This document shows, one piece after another, positions 1-6,885 of a DNA stretch of 8,357 nt (position 1 is its first letter; each line of letters opens with the position of its first letter). Location: contig MNXL01000330.1 in NCBI GenBank assembly GCA_001871755.1, positions 1 through 8,357 of the forward strand. The letters are read 5' to 3'. The position numbers and the translations under genes were made by a program. The notes under the pieces are model-generated. The model did not search any database, had not been told where the DNA came from, and was given only the letters and a program-made list of their open reading frames with translations. The DNA comes from Anaerolineae bacterium CG2_30_64_16 (GTDB lineage Bacteria; Chloroflexota; Anaerolineae; CG2-30-64-16).

Positions 1-2
1 AA

Positions 3-554
3 ACCTATCCCTTGCGCTGGAGTGCAGAGTGGAACGAGAGCGCGGACAGCGAGTTCGCCATCCGCAAGGAGAACTTTGGGACAGGGCTAATCGCCGGGGC
101 GATGAATTGCCTCATCTCTCCGCCCGATTGCGTCAACCAGCCGCCTAACCAGGGGCGCGCCTACGATCTGGACGCCCTGGCCCTCTTCCTGGACAGCCTG
201 GAGACCCCACGCAGTCCCTATCCATTCGACGCGGCCGCTCAACGCGGCCAGGCCATCTTCAACCGTCCGGCGCTGAATTGCCTCACCTGCCACCCGCCGC
301 CCTTGTACACCGACCTGCGCAAACATGACGTGGGCACGGCCACCGCCGACGAGAGGATCGGCCCGGCCTACGATACGCCTACACTGAAGGGGCTGTACGA
401 CAGCGCGCCCTACTTCCACGACGGCAGCGCGGCCACCCTGCGGGACGCCCTGACGCGGCCGAGCGCCGGCAGCGAGCACGACCTGCGCGCCCGCCTGACA
501 GAGCAGGAGATGGCCGCGCTGAGCGCCTTTTTGTTGGCGCTGTCGTTTGAGTGA
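3..554 (+). CDS. c-type cytochrome, di-heme peroxidase/MauG-like family, C-terminal part (5' truncated)
   Basis: The reading frame is open from the first bases and ends at TGA 552-554, so the start lies outside the window. The visible part reads YPLRWSAEWNESADSEF, then an AYDLDALALFLDSLE segment, then a haem-attachment site CLTCH at 279-293. After it come HDVGT, a DTPTLKGLYDSAPYFHDGS segment and a closing amphipathic stretch, LTEQEMAALSAFLLAL. This order matches the C-terminal haem domain of the bacterial di-heme cytochrome c peroxidase/MauG superfamily, including the propeller-linked versions common in Chloroflexota. Such proteins are exported and bind haem covalently through the two Cys, with His as proximal ligand. 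The distal ligand and any second haem or N-terminal propeller cannot be judged here. Two further cysteines (codons at 108 and 129, seven residues apart) are not a CxxCH site. The gene lies 24 nt upstream of the giant secreted protein. The family call is firm; peroxidase activity is not shown. Confidence 0.85.
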   Translation, partial: TYPLRWSAEWNESADSEFAIRKENFGTGLIAGAMNCLISPPDCVNQPPNQGRAYDLDALALFLDSLETPRSPYPFDAAAQRGQAIFNRPALNCLTCHPPPLYTDLRKHDVGTATADERIGPAYDTPTLKGLYDSAPYFHDGSAATLRDALTRPSAGSEHDLRARLTEQEMAALSAFLLALSFE

Positions 555-566
555 GACTCGCAAACG

Positions 567-572
567 AGGAGG
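567..572 (+). promoter_or_regulatory. Strong ribosome binding site for the giant secreted protein
   Basis: A perfect AGGAGG lies 6 nt before ATG 579, in the 24-nt gap after the cytochrome stop codon. It fixes the start of the long gene. The gap is too short for an obvious separate promoter, so co-transcription with the cytochrome is likely. Confidence 0.85.
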
Positions 573-578
573 CGCGTC

Positions 579-3500
579 ATGCGATATTTTCGGCCAGTCT
601 GGTCTACTCTGTGGTTGCTGGTTCTCGTTTGGCTGGTGGCCAGCGCGAGCAGCGCCGCTGCACCCGAAGCGCTGATCACTGTGTCCGGTACCATTACCGA
701 TCCCGACGGCCATCCTGTGGTCAACTTGTGGCTTGGCATCGATTCTCCGCAGGACGGCCAGGCAGTGGTCACCAACGCCAGCGGGTTCTACAGCGTTGCC
801 ATTCAGACCGACGGACAATTGGCGTTCCATCTGCGCCCCCAGGCGTCTACCCGTTTGGCCCCGGTCAACCTCCAGATGGATGGCGTTACTACCAGTTTCA
901 CGCAGAACTTTTCGCTTTCGAGAGGTTACCTGTTAGAGCTCCAATTGACGGGCAACGGCGGTCCCTGGCTGGAAGCAAAGCCCATGCTCAGGCAACCGAA
1001 GCAAGAATGGTATGGGCTGGAACGGGTTGATGAGGCCAATAACCGCTATCAGAGCGTGCTGCCACCCGACATTTACTATGTAACTGCTCACTATTTGACC
1101 GCCAAGTACTACATGACCACCCAGGTCTTTGACCTGCGCACCGCGGATCAAAGCGCGACCATGGCTTTGAATACCACCCTCGTCAATCCGATCCCCTATG
1201 ATCCGCCCGACGCTAGCAAGATCACCTTCGGCCCGCTGGATGACCTGGGCGAGGCGCTGGTCACCGGTGCGCCCGGCGCAGCCCTGCCCTTTGCCCATGT
1301 CCTCCTGGTCAACCTCAGCAGCACGCACCAGGCGCACGCCATCTCCGAGGGTGATGGGAGCTTCGTAGCCCGGATCTACGCGCCGCCCGGTTCGGCGGTC
1401 ATGGTCAAACACGGCCCGGATCGTTGGGACTGGACCTACCGCTGGGACGACCTGGACGTGGGTATCGCCATGGGTGTGGAACCTTTCCCCGGCACGATCA
1501 TCAACCTGCCGCACACCCATGCTGGCGGCCGATACGCTCTACCCTTCGCCGCCGCTGGGGCTATAGACTACTTCGCGGACGATCCCAACACCACCCGCAA
1601 CTACGTGGGCGCGGCTTGGGCGATGACCGGCACCCTGGGGCCGGTCATCGTGGAGGGCCAATGGACGCGCGTGCTCTCCGGCGCCTACGATGGCCGCATG
1701 ATGGGCGGCCTTTACCTGGGCGGCCTCAACTGGACCCATCCGGCCCCGGTTGACCTGGATACCGACGGTGACCTGGACCTGGTGATCGGCGAACGCAGCG
1801 GGCATCTGATCTATTATCGCAATGATGGTGGCCCTACGGCTGGTTTCTCAGCCGCATCCTGGACCTTTGTGACCGATCACTTCGCCGGGGTGGACACCGG
1901 CAACTGGGCCGCCCCGGCCTTCGCCGACCTGGATGGCGATGGCGACCTGGACCTGCTGGTGGGTACCGGGCAGGGCACGGTGGCCCTCTACCGCCGCGAC
2001 CCTGGCGATGTCTGGACGCTGGTCAACGCGACTTATCTCTCGGTCAGTGGGTACAACGCTGCCCCATCCTTCGCCGATCTGGATGGCGATGGCAATCTGG
2101 ATCTCCTGATCGGCTACACCGAGAGTGATGGGAGTCAGGGCAGGCTCTCCTTCTTTCGCCGAGGTGGGACGACCTCCGCCCCCACCTGGGCGTTGGTCAC
2201 AGCTCAGTACGCCGGCATCGCCGCCAATGGTTCCGCCCTCCCTGCCTTTAGCGACCTGGACGGCGATGGCGACCTGGACCTGCTGGTGGGCCAGGGCGGG
2301 CGCATGGCCCACTACCGCAACGACGGCCCGCCGCCGAACCCCACCTGGACCCTGGTCACTGCCAACTTCGCCGGCATTGGCGGCAGTTCGGCCGTCAGCC
2401 CGGCCTTCGGCGACCTGGACGGTGACGGCGCCCAGGATCTCGTGACCGGCGAACACTGGGGGCAGATCGCCTTCTACCGCCACGCGGGGACAGCATGGGA
2501 TTTCATTAGCAATGACCTTTTCCCCTTCGATCTAGCCGGCGATTCGGCCCCGGCCCTGGCCGATTGGGATCACGACGGTGACCTGGACCTCCTGGTGGGC
2601 CAAGTGTGGGGCCAGGTTCACCAGTACACGAACATCGGCACGGCCACCAGCCCCGCCTGGCGGTCCGACGGCGTCTTGCTGACCCTGCCCTGGACCAATC
2701 ATCCGCATGCCTTCCCGACCTTTGCCGATCTTGACGGCGATGGCGATGCTGACCTCCTCATCGGCGAGGGGGGCTATGACGGAACAGATGCCGGAGGTAA
2801 TCTCCACTACTACCGCAACGACGGCACGCCCACTGCGCCGAGTTGGACATTGGTTACCCCAGCCTTCCTGGGGATCGACGTAGGCGGCTGGGCGACCCCA
2901 GCCTTTGCCGACATTGACGCCGACGGCGATCTGGACCTCTTCATCGGCGACGCGGCAGGCACGCTTAGCTTCGTCCAGAATATCGGCACACGCACCGCGC
3001 CGGCCTGGGCCACACCTGTGCGCCCTTACGCCGGCCTCCAGTTGGGCAGTTACGGCGCGCCAGCCTTTCTGGACGTGGACGGCGACGGCGACCTGGATCT
3101 CCTCTCCGGCCGGGGAGACGGTGGCCTGGCCTACGTCCGCAACGATGGCGCACCCACCGCCCCGGCCTGGAAGTTGATCGTGAGTCAGTACCCAGGCATT
3201 CGTGCCAGTGAACAATCGGCGCCGGCCGCCGCTGATCTGGACGGCGATGGTCACCAAGACCTGCTCCTGGGTGGCAATGATGGCGGCTTGAGTCTCTACC
3301 ACTATCTGGGTCCCGGAACCCCGCCGGCCGGCCCCTCAACCTTCGCGACTGGCGACTTGTTCCAAATAGACGGCGTCTTACGTCTGTACAGCCCGACCAT
3401 CACCGTCACAACTCCGCTCTCCAGCATCACGGCCGGGGGCTGGGTCTGGTTGTGGATGATCGCCGACGCCCAGGGCCGGCCACTTGCCGCTACGAACGCC

Positions 3501-6278
3501 TTCATGTCCACCCTGCTGGCCCCCACTGGCTTCCCCATCCAGGGCGGAGGACAGCCTCCTTCCGAGTGGCTGAACACCCGCCTTGAGGTGACGAATCTAC
3601 GTCACGCCGGCGGCAATGTCCTTGAAGGTGACGTGACCGTAACCGGTCGCCTGCCCACTGATCTGCCGCCGGGCATCTACCGCCCAACCTTATCGCTGGA
3701 GTTTAGCGGTGTACCAACCAGCACCCAGTGGCTGGCGGCCAACGTCATCCATTATGCTTACGGCGCCAACGGCGCAGCCCTGCCGCCGATCCATGTCCTG
3801 AGCAGGGTCGAAGGGACGGTCGGCAATGTCGCCGCGCCGCGCCTGATCTGGCGTTTGCTCATGGACGATTTCGTGCAGGGCACCCGGGGCGCCGGGGCAC
3901 GGCAGGACAAGGGCTACTTCGAATTGTCGTCGGACATCGTCAGCCAGGGTGCGACCTTCGCCGTGCCGCCCGTGGATGCCCGCACTGGCCAGCCAATCAC
4001 CTATCGGTTGGAGCCTTTCCTGCCCATGATCTCCTTCACTGACCGGCGCATCCCCGCGCCGCCGCTGCTCCCGCTTGCCTTGCCCGGTGGTCGGCTCAGC
4101 GTCCAAATTGAGCAACCCGATGGCACGATCCGCGACCTGGGGAGCGAACCCTTTGCGCAAGCCTTCCACCGCACCAGGACCACCCGTGGCGGCTACGACC
4201 TGAATGGCGGCACTGTTCAACTGGATGATGTCTATTCTCTGATGACCGCCGCCGACCGTTTCCACACAACCTTTACCCAGTATGGTCACCATATCATCAC
4301 GATGACCGGCGCGATCAGCGATACGTGGGGCAACACCTACACCGGCGGCGGCGCCTACGACCTTTGGGTCGCGCATCCGTTGGACATCGACCCCGGCGTC
4401 CTGCCCGCCACCCCTTTTCAAGTGGGCGATACCTTCAATCCCTCGCTGCGCCTCTCCCCTGGTGTCCCCGCCGATGTGTCTCTGACCCTCACCTTGTATC
4501 CCAACTCCAACCCGGCGCAGGCCATTACCTACACAGTAACTGGCCAGGCGAATGACTATGGCTATTTTGCCCCAGAAAAATCAACAAATCAACGCATCAG
4601 CGAATCAATGGGGAGGCCTATTCGCTCATTCGCCGATTCGTTGATTCTCAGCCATGCCGGCGAATACCGCGTAGACCTGACTGCCCTCTACACTGACACC
4701 AACGGTATTCTCTACATGGGCGCCATGGTCTGGGGTGGCGTGGTGGAAACGCCCAATTCCCCCCTGGTCGCACACGGCCGGCGCGGGCTGGATAGCCTGA
4801 GCTACATCCCCCCAGCCTGGTTCGTCGCCAGCCGCGATCTCACTATCCTGCCCGGGGCTGTCTCGCACAGCCTGAATCCCTACTTCAACGGCGATATCAT
4901 CTGGAGCCGGATGAGCGATATGCCCTGGGGCGGCGACGCCCTGGTCATGGGCGCCAGCATCCAGGATACAGTAGGGACCGTTGAGGCCGCCATCCGCGCT
5001 CGGCTCGGGTCGCGGTCGTGGCTGCTATCGCCACCAGGCAGTCTTGAGGAACGCTTCGCCGCTGGCGAGATCCCGTTATTCATCAGCACCCGCTCCGGGC
5101 GTACCCCCCCTTTGGCGCCACAAGAAGTGGATCAATGGGCCTATTCTTACCGCACCTCCCAGCGGCCCGGCGTACGGGTGCGCGAGGTGGTGGCCGAAGA
5201 TGGTCATAACGGCGGCTATTGGCGGCTGGACACCCTCTACGATGACCAATTGAGCGTCGGGATCCTGGGTGATTTGCCTAACGACTTCAAGTTCCAGTAC
5301 GTGGGCACCGTCTACCGGGACCTGCAAGCGGGCATTAACCTGTATGGGATCCAAGGCTCGCTGTGGGTTTTCATTCCCGAGGACGATCTGTTGGGCAGTC
5401 GGGTGATGCCGCCGTTCGCCGGACCTGGCAACGGCGGTTGGACGCGGGAGGGTGGGCCGATCCTCAAACTGAAGGGCCAGGACATTCACATGTTCATCCT
5501 GCCGACCGGGACGATGCCGGGGGCCGTGCTGGAGGTCGGCGACACCTTCCGCTTCGCCGGCCATATCGCTCCCACGCTGAACAGCAAGGTAGCCATCACT
5601 GTCGCCTCGCCCAGCGGTGCCAAGCATCTGGGCAGCGGCCAGGCCAACCAGATCGGCTATTACTACGACCCAGCCGACGACTTTACCGTAGATGAGCCAG
5701 GACTCTGGGCGGTGGACGTGCGGGTCTGGCACGATGGCGTTTGCTCCGGTGGACAAACTGTGCCGCCCTACCCGTCAGGCGACGTGCTGGGCAGTGAGAA
5801 CGGTCGCTACTGGTTCTACGTCGCGCCGTCCACCGCGCCGCGGCTCCACATCGCACAGCCGCAACCAGGCCGGCTGACCCTGGACGTCGCCGGCGGCGCG
5901 ATCCAACCCATCGTGATCTCCGGTCGCGTGCCCATCACCCTGACCCAGGCCGTGGTGGACTATACGATCGTCATGCCCGGTTTCATCCTGGCGCACGGCC
6001 AGGCGCCGGTGACGAACGGCGGCTACGCGTTCACCTTTGATCCGGTCGCACTCCACCGCGACTTCCCGAACCTGGATCTGACGGGCCGTGAGAGCGCCGA
6101 GTGGCCCGGCCTGGCCGACACCTTCACCATCAGCCTGCTGTTGCGCGGGCAGGACGCCCGCGGCAACGTGGTCTACCAGGCTAACACGATTACCCTGCAA
6201 GGGGAGCAGGTCTTCGTGGGCGCCGCGGTCGAACCCACGCCGTTCAGGGTCTTCCTGCCAATGGTGTTGAAACAATGA
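579..6278 (+). CDS. Giant secreted FG-GAP/VCBS repeat protein with Chloroflexota-type C-terminal tail (1,899 aa)
   Basis: The start is fixed by AGGAGG 6 nt upstream and by the signal peptide that follows it: MRYFRP, a hydrophobic core (residues 8-21) and an Ala-rich cleavage region near A23-A28. Domains in order: a carboxypeptidase-regulatory-like beta domain (about 33-85, VSGTITDPDGHPV...NASGFYSV); a second, similar one (about 215-300, AHVLLVNL...SEGDGSFVARIYAPPG); ten FG-GAP/VCBS repeats with DxDxDGD calcium loops (about 392-898); then about 1,000 residues of beta-rich sequence I cannot assign. Within that stretch, two copies of an Ig-like VGDTF...GQAN module lie at 1272-1376 and 1647-1720. 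The protein ends in PFRVFLPMVLKQ, like the hydrophobic tails on many exported Chloroflexota proteins. It has no enzymatic motif or transmembrane helix beyond the signal, so a surface or extracellular structural, adhesive or binding role is inferred. Residues about 1334-1353 come from a palindromic repeat inserted in frame. The frame is intact throughout, and the protein is probably in an operon with the upstream cytochrome. Confidence 0.93.
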   Translation: MRYFRPVWSTLWLLVLVWLVASASSAAAPEALITVSGTITDPDGHPVVNLWLGIDSPQDGQAVVTNASGFYSVAIQTDGQLAFHLRPQASTRLAPVNLQMDGVTTSFTQNFSLSRGYLLELQLTGNGGPWLEAKPMLRQPKQEWYGLERVDEANNRYQSVLPPDIYYVTAHYLTAKYYMTTQVFDLRTADQSATMALNTTLVNPIPYDPPDASKITFGPLDDLGEALVTGAPGAALPFAHVLLVNLSSTHQAHAISEGDGSFVARIYAPPGSAVMVKHGPDRWDWTYRWDDLDVGIAMGVEPFPGTIINLPHTHAGGRYALPFAAAGAIDYFADDPNTTRNYVGAAWAMTGTLGPVIVEGQWTRVLSGAYDGRMMGGLYLGGLNWTHPAPVDLDTDGDLDLVIGERSGHLIYYRNDGGPTAGFSAASWTFVTDHFAGVDTGNWAAPAFADLDGDGDLDLLVGTGQGTVALYRRDPGDVWTLVNATYLSVSGYNAAPSFADLDGDGNLDLLIGYTESDGSQGRLSFFRRGGTTSAPTWALVTAQYAGIAANGSALPAFSDLDGDGDLDLLVGQGGRMAHYRNDGPPPNPTWTLVTANFAGIGGSSAVSPAFGDLDGDGAQDLVTGEHWGQIAFYRHAGTAWDFISNDLFPFDLAGDSAPALADWDHDGDLDLLVGQVWGQVHQYTNIGTATSPAWRSDGVLLTLPWTNHPHAFPTFADLDGDGDADLLIGEGGYDGTDAGGNLHYYRNDGTPTAPSWTLVTPAFLGIDVGGWATPAFADIDADGDLDLFIGDAAGTLSFVQNIGTRTAPAWATPVRPYAGLQLGSYGAPAFLDVDGDGDLDLLSGRGDGGLAYVRNDGAPTAPAWKLIVSQYPGIRASEQSAPAAADLDGDGHQDLLLGGNDGGLSLYHYLGPGTPPAGPSTFATGDLFQIDGVLRLYSPTITVTTPLSSITAGGWVWLWMIADAQGRPLAATNAFMSTLLAPTGFPIQGGGQPPSEWLNTRLEVTNLRHAGGNVLEGDVTVTGRLPTDLPPGIYRPTLSLEFSGVPTSTQWLAANVIHYAYGANGAALPPIHVLSRVEGTVGNVAAPRLIWRLLMDDFVQGTRGAGARQDKGYFELSSDIVSQGATFAVPPVDARTGQPITYRLEPFLPMISFTDRRIPAPPLLPLALPGGRLSVQIEQPDGTIRDLGSEPFAQAFHRTRTTRGGYDLNGGTVQLDDVYSLMTAADRFHTTFTQYGHHIITMTGAISDTWGNTYTGGGAYDLWVAHPLDIDPGVLPATPFQVGDTFNPSLRLSPGVPADVSLTLTLYPNSNPAQAITYTVTGQANDYGYFAPEKSTNQRISESMGRPIRSFADSLILSHAGEYRVDLTALYTDTNGILYMGAMVWGGVVETPNSPLVAHGRRGLDSLSYIPPAWFVASRDLTILPGAVSHSLNPYFNGDIIWSRMSDMPWGGDALVMGASIQDTVGTVEAAIRARLGSRSWLLSPPGSLEERFAAGEIPLFISTRSGRTPPLAPQEVDQWAYSYRTSQRPGVRVREVVAEDGHNGGYWRLDTLYDDQLSVGILGDLPNDFKFQYVGTVYRDLQAGINLYGIQGSLWVFIPEDDLLGSRVMPPFAGPGNGGWTREGGPILKLKGQDIHMFILPTGTMPGAVLEVGDTFRFAGHIAPTLNSKVAITVASPSGAKHLGSGQANQIGYYYDPADDFTVDEPGLWAVDVRVWHDGVCSGGQTVPPYPSGDVLGSENGRYWFYVAPSTAPRLHIAQPQPGRLTLDVAGGAIQPIVISGRVPITLTQAVVDYTIVMPGFILAHGQAPVTNGGYAFTFDPVALHRDFPNLDLTGRESAEWPGLADTFTISLLLRGQDARGNVVYQANTITLQGEQVFVGAAVEPTPFRVFLPMVLKQ
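1752..3272 (+). repeat. Ten FG-GAP/VCBS repeat loops (calcium-binding DxDxDGD) in the giant protein
   Basis: Ten copies of a PAFADLDGDGDLDLLVG-like unit have their first loop Asp at residues 392, 450, 500, 559, 612, 662, 717, 778, 832 and 886. The spacing is irregular, 50 to 61 residues. Between loops, most units carry a YYRNDG.PTAPxW segment and an FAGI-like segment. Variants include DTDGD (unit 1), DGDGAQD (unit 5), WDHDGD (unit 6), IDADGD (unit 8) and DGDGHQD (unit 10). Units of this type fold as blades of an integrin-like beta-propeller and bind Ca2+ in the loop. Ten is more than the seven blades of one classical propeller. The DNA copies are alike but diverged; this is protein repetition, not a CRISPR array. 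Confidence 0.92.
4392..4706 (+). other. Ig-like module, copy A (residues 1272-1376), carrying an insertion
   Basis: It runs PGV...VGDTF (1282-1286)...GQAN (1322-1325)...GYF...AGEYRVDL...YTD. It shares the VGDTF, GQAN-x-x-GY, P/AG-x-x-x-VD and terminal D landmarks with copy B. From the Asn of GQAN to the Gly before EYRVD it spans 36 residues, against 18 in copy B. The extra length coincides with the palindromic octamer repeat. The fold is inferred from the alternating beta-strand pattern. Confidence 0.6.
4579..4650 (+). repeat. In-frame palindromic octamer repeat element inside the giant gene
   Basis: This AT-richer stretch in GC-rich coding DNA can be cut into nine 8-nt units. The first four are AATCAACA, AATCAACG, CATCAGCG and AATCAATG. 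The central unit is GGGAGGCC. The last four are of the reverse-complement type: TATTCGCT, CATTCGCC, GATTCGTT and GATTCTCA. The arms 4587-4607 and 4626-4646 are complementary at 18 of 21 positions. The dyad axis falls exactly in the centre of AGGCCT (4614-4619). Over the full 60 nt, 22 of 30 pairs are Watson-Crick and 3 are G-T. Both 60 and 72 are multiples of three, so the frame continues and the stretch encodes a polar segment of about 20 residues (STNQRISESMGRPIRS and flanks). Mobility is inferred from the structure and from the copy A/copy B comparison. Confidence 0.7.
5517..5738 (+). other. Ig-like module, copy B (residues 1647-1720), without insertion
   Basis: It runs PGAVLEVGDTF (VGDTF at 1653-1657)...GQAN (1687-1690)...GYYYDP...DEPGLWAVDV...WHDG. 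It is the second copy of the module at 1272-1376 and serves as an internal reference for the uninterrupted length. It is compact, with no sign of the octamer repeat. Confidence 0.6.
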
Positions 6279-6331
6279 GCGGTCAATGAGTTGCGCCGCG
6301 CTGAAGTGACGTTGACAGGCGAAGAGCGCAT

Positions 6332-6361
6332 CTGAGGTGTGGACAAACCCGTCCACTTCAG
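6332..6361 (+). terminator. Hairpin in the gap after the giant gene; possible terminator without T-tract
   Basis: GTGGAC (6339-6344) pairs with GTCCAC (6351-6356) around an AAACCC loop. An outer CTGA/TCAG (6332-6335 with 6358-6361) extends the stem across a small internal loop. It lies 54 nt past the stop codon of the giant gene. No run of T follows, so an intrinsic terminator is not well supported. CACTTCAG (6354-6361) can pair instead with CTGAAGTG (6301-6308), giving an alternative structure. Confidence 0.3.
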
Positions 6362-6392
6362 AACTTCTGGGCGCTGTACTATTGCGCTTTCG

Positions 6393-6401
6393 TGGTATGA
6401 T
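6393..6401 (+). promoter_or_regulatory. Possible extended -10 promoter upstream of ybjQ
   Basis: TGGTATGAT fits an extended -10 element (TGn plus TATGAT, five of six matches to TATAAT). No good -35 lies 17 nt upstream, as extended -10 promoters allow. Transcription would start near 6408, giving a leader of about 130 nt before the ybjQ-like start. This is the best promoter candidate in the 262-nt gap, which otherwise holds a hairpin, an octamer tract and no convincing gene. Confidence 0.35.
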
Positions 6402-6492
6402 TGGGTCAAAAGCCGAGTCTGCAACTCGCTGACCTGGCGCTGCGTAAAGGGATTCGACACACGGCGTGACTGTCTCGATGTGGGCTCGCGTT

Positions 6493-6524
6493 CACCAATC
6501 AACCAATTTACCAACCACCTAACC
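6493..6524 (+). repeat. Four-copy 8-nt tandem repeat directly upstream of the ybjQ-like gene
   Basis: The units are CACCAATC, AACCAATT, TACCAACC and ACCTAACC, degenerate around NACCAAYC. The tract is almost free of G on this strand and ends 2 nt before the ribosome binding site, so it forms part of the mRNA leader. It shares the 8-nt period of the element at 4579-4650 but a different sequence. Confidence 0.55.
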
Positions 6525-6526
6525 AC

Positions 6527-6532
6527 AAGGAG
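6527..6532 (+). promoter_or_regulatory. Ribosome binding site of the ybjQ-like gene
   Basis: AAGGAG sits 8 nt before ATG 6541, near-ideal spacing. It supports that start over the in-frame Met at 6553, which would leave 20 nt of spacing. Confidence 0.8.
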
Positions 6533-6540
6533 ATTCTTCC

Positions 6541-6870
6541 ATGGACCTGAAAATGACCACAACCACTTTTGACCTGCATGGCTATCGCATCGCGCGCCAG
6601 TTGGGCGTCGTGCGCGGGGTGACCGTGCGCTCGCGCGGCATCATCGGCCAGTTTGCCGCCAGCCTGCGCACCATTGGCGGCGGCAAGATTCACGAGTACG
6701 TGTCGCTGTGCGAGGAAACCCGCGGTGAGGCGTTTGACCTGATGGTGAAACACGCCGAGGAGTTGGGCGCTAACGCCATCATCGGCGTGCGCTACGACGC
6801 CACCGAGCTGGCCGAGAACATGACCGAGGTGCTGGCCTATGGCACCGCGGTGGTGGCCGAGTCGGCGTGA
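6541..6870 (+). CDS. ybjQ: YbjQ/UPF0145 (DUF74) family protein
   Basis: The 109-residue product matches the whole length of the YbjQ/UPF0145 family, also listed as a putative heavy-metal-binding domain. Visible landmarks are an N-terminal TTTTFDLHGYRIARQLGVV strand-turn-strand (6-24), a GGGKIHEY segment (46-53), a helix EEL followed by GANAIIGVRYD (76-86), and a closing strand YGTAVVAE (100-107). Family members form small oligomers (a pentamer is known from structures) and have no settled biochemical function. The only cysteine is C57, so metal binding is not evident from the sequence. It is cytoplasmic, with no signal peptide or membrane segment. The start follows a good AAGGAG. It lies 53 nt upstream of the methyltransferase fusion on the same strand, so the two may share a transcript. 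The symbol is by family resemblance only. Confidence 0.88.
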   Translation: MDLKMTTTTFDLHGYRIARQLGVVRGVTVRSRGIIGQFAASLRTIGGGKIHEYVSLCEETRGEAFDLMVKHAEELGANAIIGVRYDATELAENMTEVLAYGTAVVAESA

Positions 6871-6885
6871 GTGACTTACCCTGAA

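Noticed and set aside
87..830. 247-codon open frame on the minus strand across the cytochrome and the start of the giant gene
   Set aside because: It lies opposite two well-supported genes, crosses their boundary, and encodes Arg/Gly/Gln-rich low-complexity sequence typical of the antisense of GC-rich coding DNA.
1752..3272. CRISPR-like regular repeats
   Set aside because: The similarity is at protein level (calcium loops), copies are diverged, spacing is 150-183 nt and variable, and the frame is continuous.
1848..3302. Long minus-strand frames opposite the FG-GAP repeats
   Set aside because: They mirror the repeated DLDGDGD codons, giving periodic VQVAIAIQV-like peptides, and have no independent support.
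5076..5756. 226-codon minus-strand frame inside the giant gene
   Set aside because: It is fully antisense to a continuous coding frame, with no recognisable domain or ribosome binding site.
6312..6317. Exact TTGACA as a -35 promoter box
   Set aside because: No -10-like hexamer lies 16-18 nt downstream, and it does not pair with TATGAT at 6396.
6339..6572. 77-codon plus-strand frame in the gap before the ybjQ-like gene
   Set aside because: It runs through the hairpin, promoter candidate and octamer tract and overlaps the ybjQ-like start in another frame; no family resemblance.
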